Assembly (NCBI GenBank): GCA_900553185.1
Contig: USCT01000045.1
Span: forward strand, 1 to 6,452
Length of the DNA: 6,452 bases
Reading direction: 5' to 3'
Source: an uncultured Bacteroides sp.
GTDB taxonomy: Bacteria; Bacteroidota; Bacteroidia; Bacteroidales; Bacteroidaceae
Made by a program: the position numbers and the translations under genes. Position 1 is the stretch's first letter, and each line of letters begins with the position of its first letter. The notes beneath the pieces were generated by a model. The model had not been told where the DNA came from. It searched no databases and saw only the letters and a list, made by a program, of their open reading frames with translations. Of this stretch, positions 1-5,251 are shown in pieces.

Positions 1-89
1 ATTATTCTTTGGGCGGATTAACCGCTGTCAATGTTGGCAAACATAGTAACTTTTACTTTTTGTTAAGTTTGTAATTTCTTTTTCGCCGG

Positions 90-97
90 CAAAGATA
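90..97 (-). promoter_or_regulatory. Candidate leftward Bacteroidota promoter, -7 box
   Basis: Read on the minus strand this is TATCTTTG, a perfect match to the Bacteroidota -7 consensus TAnnTTTG. No good TTTG -33 element is present at the usual 19-21 bp upstream, so only half the promoter is convincing. It would fire leftwards with a start near position 83, giving an A-rich leader. The gene it serves must begin left of position 1, because every frame opening between 44 and 1 on this strand closes within the window. Confidence 0.4.
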
Positions 98-130
98 CGA
101 CATTTATCGGTTTTAACCTATTTACATTTT

Positions 131-162
131 TTTATGTATTATAACCTGAAGTTATATCTTTA
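131..162 (+). promoter_or_regulatory. Weak upstream promoter candidate for the lipoprotein-truA unit
   Basis: TATCTTTA at 155-162 is one base off the TAnnTTTG -7 consensus, with TTTA at 131-134 in the -33 position and a 20-bp spacer. It would give a second, longer transcript starting about 40 nt before the -33 element of the better promoter at 207-236. It is weaker than that promoter and may be chance in AT-rich DNA. Confidence 0.25.
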
Positions 163-206
163 CGTGGCATGAAGAAAGAAAATGGAGAGAAAAAAAGAAA
201 GGGCGC

Positions 207-236
207 TTTGGCTTTTTCTCATTATTCCTATCTTTG
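207..236 (+). promoter_or_regulatory. Promoter of the lipoprotein-truA unit
   Basis: TTTG at 207-210 and TATCTTTG at 229-236 match both Bacteroidota sigma-ABfr elements exactly, with an 18-bp spacer, 1 bp shorter than the usual 19-21. Transcription would start near 240-243. This leaves only about 6-9 nt before the ATG at 249 but about 30 nt before the ATG at 270, which favours the downstream start. Confidence 0.6.
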
Positions 237-269
237 CACGGATAAAACATGAAAATAAAAATAAGAAGA

Positions 270-941
270 ATGAAAAAACTACTGGGTATCTATGGTTTGT
301 TTCTCCTGCTGACAGCTTTTGTCTGGTCTGGTTGCAAGGAAGAAAAAGACATGTCTATGAAAATGAATAATCCACGCAATATTCGGGGAGTCATCAGTTA
401 TAAACGTTCGTTTGGCGATTTGAACGATGTACAGCTGGCTACGGCCAAGAAAATCGGAATCCGTCCCATTGGTAGCCGCGAGGAAGCGGTGGAACTGGGT
501 GACCGGCTGATACACATCGTTCCTTGTGAACGTTACGATGTCGATTCGCTGACACACTCCATTCCTTATCTCATACCACAGGCAAGTGCCTTGCTTGATA
601 CCATCGGAGTGAATTTCCTGGATTCGCTGGAAAACAAAGGCCTGAACCCGAACAAGGTTATCGTGACCTCGGTAACCCGTACCAAGGAGGATGTGAAGCG
701 CCTGCGCCGTACCAACGGAAATGCTTCGTTGAATTCCTGCCATTTCTATGGTACGACGTTTGATTTGAGCTGGAAACGTTTTGCCAAGGTGGAAGATCTG
801 GACGGACGGCCTATGCAGGATGTGAATGCCGATACGTTGAAGCTGGTGTTGTCGGAAGTACTGCGTGACTTGCGCAAGGCCGACCGCTGCTACGTGAAGT
901 ATGAGTTGAAACAAGGATGTTTTCACATTACAGCCCGTTGA
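270..941 (+). CDS. DUF5715-like lipoprotein with peptidase M15-type zinc-ligand pattern
   Basis: A predicted lipoprotein of 223 residues from the ATG at 270. Residues 1-21 are a short signal peptide (MKK start, hydrophobic core) ending in a WSGC lipobox, so Cys22 would be lipidated. The next residues are KEE, which resembles the acidic export signal of Bacteroidota surface lipoproteins. The C-terminal half looks like a Hedgehog/DD-peptidase (M15) fold: an SVTRT stretch with Arg137, then His158-x6-Asp165 and a terminal His219, in the order and spacing of the VanX zinc ligands. The Glu expected three residues before the last His is Gly here, so peptidase activity is doubtful. I recall the family as DUF5715, of unknown function. 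An alternative start at 249 adds seven residues but lies too close to the predicted transcription start. The truA gene follows after 3 bp and is probably co-transcribed. The reading frame is secure; the function is inferred from pattern only. Confidence 0.8.
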   Translation: MKKLLGIYGLFLLLTAFVWSGCKEEKDMSMKMNNPRNIRGVISYKRSFGDLNDVQLATAKKIGIRPIGSREEAVELGDRLIHIVPCERYDVDSLTHSIPYLIPQASALLDTIGVNFLDSLENKGLNPNKVIVTSVTRTKEDVKRLRRTNGNASLNSCHFYGTTFDLSWKRFAKVEDLDGRPMQDVNADTLKLVLSEVLRDLRKADRCYVKYELKQGCFHITAR

Positions 942-944
942 GCC

Positions 945-1703
945 ATGTACCGGTATTTCATTTATCTGGCTTATGACGGCACGAACTATCACGGCTGGCA
1001 GATACAGCCGAACGGTGACAGTGTGCAGGAAACCCTGACGAGGGGACTGAAAACCTTTCTGCGTGACGATACGCTGGAAGTGACCGGTGCCGGACGTACG
1101 GATGCGGGTGTACATGCCCGGCTGATGGTGGCACATTTCGATTTTGGCCGGTTATTGGACGTGGAGGCGGTAACCGACAAACTGAACCGGATTCTTCCTC
1201 CGGACATCTCGGTATATCGGGTACGACAGGTCCGGCCGGAAGCTCATGCCCGTTTCGATGCGACTTACCGTACTTATAAATATTACATTACAACCCGAAA
1301 GGATCCGTTCAACCGGGCTTATTCGTGGCGGATCTTCCAGCCGTTGGATTTCGAAAAAATGAACGAAGCTGCACGGACCTTGTTTGATTACATCGATTTT
1401 ACCAGCTTCAGCAAGCTGCATACCGACGTGAAGACCAATAACTGTAAAATCATGCAGGCTTATTGGGAGCAGACCGGGTCGGATGAGTGGGTATTTACCA
1501 TTCAGGCGGACCGTTTCTTACGGAACATGGTTCGGGCAGTGGTAGGTACGTTGGTGGAAGTAGGACGGGGAAAACTCTCGGTGGAAGGTTTCCGTAGAGT
1601 TGTCGAGGAGAAAAACCGGTGCAGTGCGGGTACTTCCGTTCCGGGTAATGCCTTGTTTCTGGTAGACATCGGTTATCCCGATGCTCTTTTTGAAGTAGAT
1701 TAG
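945..1703 (+). CDS. truA: tRNA pseudouridine(38-40) synthase TruA
   Basis: Cytoplasmic enzyme that converts uridines 38, 39 and 40 in the anticodon arm of many tRNAs to pseudouridine. The protein has 252 residues, slightly shorter than the E. coli enzyme (270). The N-terminal YDGTNYHGWQIQ block is diagnostic. The catalytic Asp53 sits in GRTDAGVHA. The RTYKYY stretch at 109-114 contains the conserved active-site tyrosine, and RFLRNMVR at 190-197 is the conserved C-terminal core motif. All key residues are present. The start lies 3 bp after the stop of the lipoprotein gene and no Shine-Dalgarno is visible in the gap, so translation is probably coupled to the upstream gene. The stop faces the leftward DUF4130 gene across 5 bp. 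Confidence 0.97.
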   Translation: MYRYFIYLAYDGTNYHGWQIQPNGDSVQETLTRGLKTFLRDDTLEVTGAGRTDAGVHARLMVAHFDFGRLLDVEAVTDKLNRILPPDISVYRVRQVRPEAHARFDATYRTYKYYITTRKDPFNRAYSWRIFQPLDFEKMNEAARTLFDYIDFTSFSKLHTDVKTNNCKIMQAYWEQTGSDEWVFTIQADRFLRNMVRAVVGTLVEVGRGKLSVEGFRRVVEEKNRCSAGTSVPGNALFLVDIGYPDALFEVD

Positions 1704-1708
1704 GAGTA

Positions 1709-2473
1709 TTATTTTTCTGTCAGGTATTTCCAGTAGCGTACCGGCATGTCTTTGCGGTGTTTTACCGGATTGAGCCGTTCCTTGATACAGATTGCTTTGA
1801 AATAGCTTTTCCACAATTGCTGGAAAAGCTTCTCGTCCTTATCCAACAGGCTGTCTTCCAGCTTTCCGGTGAGCAGGTGTTGCTGTCTGGGATCGGTAAA
1901 GGTAATTTCGTTGACTTCCTTGCCGTCGTAATAATAGCCGTATTTCCGTTTTCCGTCGTAAATCAGCCAGCGTTGGTCGGCGAAGCGGTCGCGAAAATGG
2001 TCGATGGTGAGCGGATAGACATTGTAGAGCGGTTCCATGATTCCGAAGTAAATGCCTTCGGCAGTTTTCTGAAAACGCATGAACTGCAGGACACGTGTCC
2101 GCTCGTCGCTTACTTTCTTGCTGAGTTTGGCCATGGCAAGAATGTCCGGATCGGTGAAATTGGTTTCGATGGAGCGTGGCGCGTCGACCACTTTCCGCAG
2201 GTAACGGAACAGCAGCATGGGCGTTTCGGGAAGTTCGGAGAGCCAGCACCGTGTCAGTCCGGACAGGGCGAAACGTGACAGTTTCTTCTGCAAGGCTTTC
2301 CATACTCTTTCCGCTTTTTCCGTATCGGTGACAACGGTGTGTACCTCATCATAGAACAGTGGGAGAGGCATCTCTTCTGCCAGTAGCTGGTCGGGAAACT
2401 GTTTCCGGCTGTAGGCGTCGAAAAGGGAAGTAAGCAGTCCTTCAAAGGTCTGGTCGTATCGGAAGATGATCAT
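1709..2473 (-). CDS. DUF4130 / TIGR03915-type putative DNA metabolism protein
   Basis: A 254-residue protein whose function is not established. It matches the DUF4130 (TIGR03915) family. The start MIIFRYDQTFEGLL is family-typical. The central block at about 124-182 carries the ER..LQFMRF, FRDRF, RWLIYD and KRKYGYYY patterns. The C-terminal end carries NPVKHRKDMPVRYWKYL. The family is known to occur beside a TIGR03916 radical SAM protein, as here, and in some bacteria DUF4130 is fused to a uracil-DNA-glycosylase-family domain; that domain is absent from this protein. Its ATG overlaps the TGA of the radical SAM gene in an ATGA, so the two are translationally coupled and probably made in fixed ratio. 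No signal peptide or membrane segment is seen. I see no catalytic motif that I can name. A role in DNA repair or modification is inferred from partner and fusion data. Confidence 0.9.
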   Translation of the reverse strand: MIIFRYDQTFEGLLTSLFDAYSRKQFPDQLLAEEMPLPLFYDEVHTVVTDTEKAERVWKALQKKLSRFALSGLTRCWLSELPETPMLLFRYLRKVVDAPRSIETNFTDPDILAMAKLSKKVSDERTRVLQFMRFQKTAEGIYFGIMEPLYNVYPLTIDHFRDRFADQRWLIYDGKRKYGYYYDGKEVNEITFTDPRQQHLLTGKLEDSLLDKDEKLFQQLWKSYFKAICIKERLNPVKHRKDMPVRYWKYLTEK

Positions 2474-3756
2474 GGCTTTTCGTCTGTTGTAAATGAGTCG
2501 CCGAAATCGAAGCTCAACTGTAAATCGTCTTTTTTCCTGGCCGGCCGGGGAAGCAATAGTTTTCGTACCTGTGACGGTCCTAGATCCAGGATTGTTTTGT
2601 CCGGCAGCTCGTTGCAGGTGATGAAATACTTGGCTTTTTTCATGACTGCCCCCATCTTTTTCAGTTCGTAGAAACCTACGCGTGAAAAGCGTCGGGAGGT
2701 GACGATGAGTTTGGCTGAACGTACCCCGATGCCCGGTACCCGCAGCAGGCTTTCGTAATCGGCGGTCTGGATATTGACCGGGAAGAATTCCGGATGGCGT
2801 AAAGCCCAGGCCAGTTTCGGATCAATCTCCAAATCCAGGTCCGGTGTACGCTCGTCCACCAGTTCGTCTACCTTGAACTCGTAGAAACGGAGCAGCCAGT
2901 CGGCCTGGTACAGGCGGTTTTCGCGGACCAGCGGCGGTTGCTTCAGGGCAGGCAATCGCTTGTCGTAAGTATTTACGGAGATGTAGCCGGAGTAATAGAC
3001 GCGCTTCATGGTAGGCCGTTCGTAAAGGGTGGAAGAAACCCGAAGGATGTCGCGGTCCGTCTCAGAGGTGGCACCTACTATCATTTGTGTACTTTGTCCG
3101 GCAGGGGCGAAACGGGGAGCTTTCCGGTATTTTTTCCGCTCTTCGCAGCTTTCCAGTACCCCTTGCTGGATGTATTTCATGGGCAGGTAGACACTTTTAT
3201 GGTCTTTTTCCGGAGCCAGCCGTTTCAGGTTTTCTTCGGTAGGGATTTCCAGATTGACGCTCATACGGTCGGCATACAGTCCGGCCTGGCGAACCAGTTC
3301 CTCGCTTGCTCCCGGAATGCTTTTCAGATGGATGTATCCGTTGAAACGGTGTATTTCTCGTAAATCCTTGGCCACACGTACCAGACGCTCCATGGTATAG
3401 TCGGGATTACGCACTACGCCCGAGCTCAGGAAAAGTCCTTCGATGTAGTTTCGTCGGTAGAATTCCATGGTCAGGTCTACCAGTTCACTTACAGACAGGG
3501 TGGCTCGGGGTATATCGTTGCTGATGCGGTTGATGCAATAGGCACAATCGTAGATGCAATAGTTGGTGAGCATGATTTTCAGCAGGGAGATGCAGCGTCC
3601 GTCTTCGGCAAAACTGTGGCAGATACCCCATCCGCCGACCGTGTTTCCCACACCCCCTTTGGAATTGCGCCGGACGGTTCCGCTGGAAGCGCAAGATACG
3701 TCGTATTTGGCCGATTCTGCCAGTATCTTCAGTTTCTGTAATACCTGCTCGTTCAT
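2470..3756 (-). CDS. Radical SAM protein, putative DNA modification/repair (TIGR03916 type)
   Basis: A 428-residue radical SAM enzyme. Cys67, Cys71 and Cys74 (CIYDCAYC) form the CX3CX2C motif that binds the SAM-cleaving [4Fe-4S] cluster. The N-terminus (KYDVSCASSGT) and the GGWGICHSF block are typical of TIGR03916. A helix-hairpin-helix segment (LLRVPGIGVRSAKLIV, 337-352) supports DNA or nucleic-acid binding. Three more cysteines, at 22, 46 and 55, precede the cluster motif. The ATG at 3756 is chosen over one at 3825. The longer form adds 23 non-family residues, and its codons run through the predicted promoter at 3784-3815. The chosen start has an A-rich leader typical of Bacteroidota. The gene heads a two-gene operon with the DUF4130 gene. 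Substrate and reaction are unknown, and the repair label is a family prediction. Confidence 0.92.
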   Translation of the reverse strand: MNEQVLQKLKILAESAKYDVSCASSGTVRRNSKGGVGNTVGGWGICHSFAEDGRCISLLKIMLTNYCIYDCAYCINRISNDIPRATLSVSELVDLTMEFYRRNYIEGLFLSSGVVRNPDYTMERLVRVAKDLREIHRFNGYIHLKSIPGASEELVRQAGLYADRMSVNLEIPTEENLKRLAPEKDHKSVYLPMKYIQQGVLESCEERKKYRKAPRFAPAGQSTQMIVGATSETDRDILRVSSTLYERPTMKRVYYSGYISVNTYDKRLPALKQPPLVRENRLYQADWLLRFYEFKVDELVDERTPDLDLEIDPKLAWALRHPEFFPVNIQTADYESLLRVPGIGVRSAKLIVTSRRFSRVGFYELKKMGAVMKKAKYFITCNELPDKTILDLGPSQVRKLLLPRPARKKDDLQLSFDFGDSFTTDEKP

Positions 3757-3783
3757 CTTTTTTGTTGTGTTTATTCGTGGTTT

Positions 3784-3815
3784 CAAAGGTAGAGAGAGTT
3801 TGCGAGATGTGCAAC
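3784..3815 (-). promoter_or_regulatory. Promoter of the radical SAM-DUF4130 operon
   Basis: On the minus strand TACCTTTG (3791-3784) is a perfect TAnnTTTG -7 box. GTTG (3815-3812) lies 20 bp upstream as a three-of-four match to the -33 element. Transcription would start near 3777-3780, giving an A-rich leader of about 20-25 nt before the ATG at 3756. The promoter sits just past the hairpin at 3836-3883, so the operon is independent of the upstream lipoprotein gene. Confidence 0.6.
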
Positions 3816-3835
3816 TCCAGCGCAAGGAAATGAAT

Positions 3836-3883
3836 AACGGGTGGAAATCCGGTTACATGATGATGTCCGGAGTTCCACCCGTT
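3836..3883 (-). terminator. Strong hairpin terminator after the GH-like lipoprotein gene
   Basis: Two perfect 11-bp arms (3836-3846 and 3873-3883, AACGGGTGGAA pairing with TTCCACCCGTT). Inside them is a second stem after one mismatch (3848-3852 with 3867-3871), then a 2-nt bulge and ACAT/ATGT closing a 4-nt loop. It begins 26 bp after the leftward lipoprotein gene's stop. The run after the hairpin on the minus strand is only moderately U-rich (ATTCATTTCC), so termination may be imperfect. Confidence 0.65.
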
Positions 3884-3909
3884 GTATTTTGCTTAAGGTA
3901 AAATTCGGC

Positions 3910-5022
3910 TTACTGCTTCATGTGGATAGCTTTGTCGAATTCGGCCCAGTGTTTGTCTGTCATGTTCGACGGAGTAAACAGAGCGACACCGGCAGCTCCG
4001 GCCTCGATGGATCCGCGTACGGCTTCCATAATTTCGGAAGGCACGAGTCCCTGTCCTTCCGGATCTTTGATGTTGGCTTTGTTCTGCCAGTCGTGACAGA
4101 TGAAGAGACCGCTGTAAACCGGAATCTTGCCGTTGACAGAATGAACTTCCTCCTGGGTGATTTTACCTACCCAGGAAGCCGGTTCGAGGTAGAAATCGTT
4201 GTAGTTCATCGGGAAGAAAGCATCAATGTTCCATTTGTTCCATTCTTGACGTACCAGTTTCTTGGCATACGATTCCGGGCCCGGGAAAACAGCCGCGCTG
4301 ACCTTTTTCCCTTTGGCATGTACGGTCTCGGCAATCTTGTTCACCAGGCTGGTAACCACGTTGTAGCGGAACTGCTTCCATTCTTCGCAAGTGGACGGGT
4401 CTTCTACGGTTCGGATGTCGATACCGCTTGCTGCCTTGAAGTCGGCTACACACTTGTCGCAGTAACAATAGTCGGCAGTAGGATATTCTTCGTTCATCAC
4501 CAGTCCGTATTTCTCCCACAATCCACGGGCCAGTATCACATCCACGTAGCGGATATAGTCCAAATGAACGAAATCAACCTCCGGAATGTCGGCGATTTTT
4601 CCGTATTCGGTAACCAGGTAATTGATGACGTCCGGATTGTTGGGACACATGCATTTGTAATAAGGAACGTATGCCTGTACGTTATAGGCCGATTCGCCTT
4701 TCCGGTTTACGGCATACCAGGTTGAATCAGCGTCTCCTTTCAGCATGGCGGGAATCCAGGCGTGGTATTCCAGTCCGTTTGCATGAGCGATTTTGGCAGC
4801 ACGGGCATGTTTTTCTACATTGAATCCGCCTGCGTTGTAACAGATACCATCCAGTCCGTGTTCTTTCCATTTTTTGAAATCAGTCTGTATGGAGGTTTCT
4901 GTGGCATCTCCACTTTCTCCTTGCCAACCGTATACGGGAATTTTAGTAGTTGATTCATTCGAACATGAAGACATGCCCAGTACGCAGACTGCTGCAACAG
5001 CCAATAAGGATTTTACTTTCAT
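3910..5022 (-). CDS. Lipoprotein with TIM-barrel glycoside-hydrolase-like (GHL-type) domain
   Basis: A 370-residue predicted lipoprotein. Residues 1-19 form a signal peptide (MKVKSLL start) ending in a MSSC lipobox with Cys20. The mature protein resembles hypothetical glycosyl-hydrolase-like TIM barrels (GHL6/GHL10, 'family 10 glycosylhydrolase'). The most telling block is VDFVHLDYIRY at about 149-159, which resembles the conserved HLDYIRYP strand. DAFFPMNYND (267-276) is a second barrel-strand motif. Cysteines at 124 and 126 and a CYCDKC group at 186-191 could form a metal site or disulfides. An ATG at 5049 would add nine residues; 5022 is preferred because it gives a compact signal peptide after an A-rich leader. 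No SusC/SusD pair is adjacent and the substrate is unknown. The gene diverges from the beta-lactamase gene, and a hairpin follows it. The fold call is fairly good; enzyme activity is unproven. Confidence 0.85.
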   Translation of the reverse strand: MKVKSLLAVAAVCVLGMSSCSNESTTKIPVYGWQGESGDATETSIQTDFKKWKEHGLDGICYNAGGFNVEKHARAAKIAHANGLEYHAWIPAMLKGDADSTWYAVNRKGESAYNVQAYVPYYKCMCPNNPDVINYLVTEYGKIADIPEVDFVHLDYIRYVDVILARGLWEKYGLVMNEEYPTADYCYCDKCVADFKAASGIDIRTVEDPSTCEEWKQFRYNVVTSLVNKIAETVHAKGKKVSAAVFPGPESYAKKLVRQEWNKWNIDAFFPMNYNDFYLEPASWVGKITQEEVHSVNGKIPVYSGLFICHDWQNKANIKDPEGQGLVPSEIMEAVRGSIEAGAAGVALFTPSNMTDKHWAEFDKAIHMKQ

Positions 5023-5112
5023 AGTTTTAGTATTTGTTGAATTATACATTTATAACCGGGTCGCATTACCGCTCTGTTGGTGTGGGTGGATGTCGCCGGT
5101 GAATATCTTCTG

Positions 5113-5120
5113 CAAATATC
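5113..5120 (-). promoter_or_regulatory. Weak -7 candidate for the GH-like lipoprotein gene
   Basis: Minus-strand GATATTTG is one base off TAnnTTTG and no clear -33 box is found. The leader would be about 85 nt long. It overlaps the left arm of the inverted repeat that starts at 5116, so a protein bound there would block it. It is offered as the best candidate seen between 5023 and 5160. Confidence 0.25.
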
Positions 5121-5230
5121 CGAAAAAAATGGGTCTGTCAGTTTGTTTTAGGAAAAAACTTCGTTGATTTATTGCCGAATTGTTTTTATCTTTAACTGGC
5201 CTTTGAATCGGATAATATTTTTTCGGATAT
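5116..5230. repeat. Inverted repeat and TCGGATA heptamers between divergent genes
   Basis: ATATCCGAAAAAA at 5116-5128 is exactly repeated in inverse orientation at 5218-5230. The heptamer TCGGATA occurs at 5208-5214 and 5223-5229, 15 bp apart start to start, and inverted (TATCCGA) at 5117-5123. The left copy overlaps the leftward -7 candidate. The two right copies lie between the predicted beta-lactamase transcription start and its start codon. The placement suits a shared operator or an RNA/DNA regulatory element. The sequence match is seen directly; the role is inferred. Confidence 0.5.
5163..5194 (+). promoter_or_regulatory. Promoter candidate for the beta-lactamase gene
   Basis: TATCTTTA at 5187-5194 is one base off the TAnnTTTG -7 box. 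GTTG at 5163-5166 is a near -33 element with a 20-bp spacer. The start would fall near 5198-5201, leaving a leader of about 50 nt that contains two TCGGATA repeats. Confidence 0.5.
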
Positions 5231-5251
5231 GAATCATGAATGGATTTGAGT

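Noticed and set aside
182..370. Plus-strand frame of 62 codons overlapping the lipoprotein start
   Set aside because: It contains the best promoter of the region and overlaps the signal-peptide frame; no family resemblance.
279..1136. Long minus-strand open frame of 285 codons opposite the lipoprotein and truA
   Set aside because: It spans two genes supported on the plus strand, crosses their junction, and resembles no family.
1757..2278. Plus-strand frame of 173 codons within the DUF4130 gene
   Set aside because: Shadow of a gene with clear family motifs on the other strand.
3757..3825. N-terminal extension of the radical SAM protein
   Set aside because: It overlaps a good promoter and does not resemble the family N-terminus.
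3841..4725. Plus-strand open frame of 294 codons opposite the GH-like lipoprotein
   Set aside because: It begins inside the terminator hairpin and mirrors a real gene with a signal peptide and barrel motifs; its own translation shows no recognisable domain.
5050..5239. Insertion-sequence end or mobile cassette boundary next to the beta-lactamase gene
   Set aside because: The inverted repeat there encloses only about 90 bp, and no transposase or target duplication is visible on either side of the gene.
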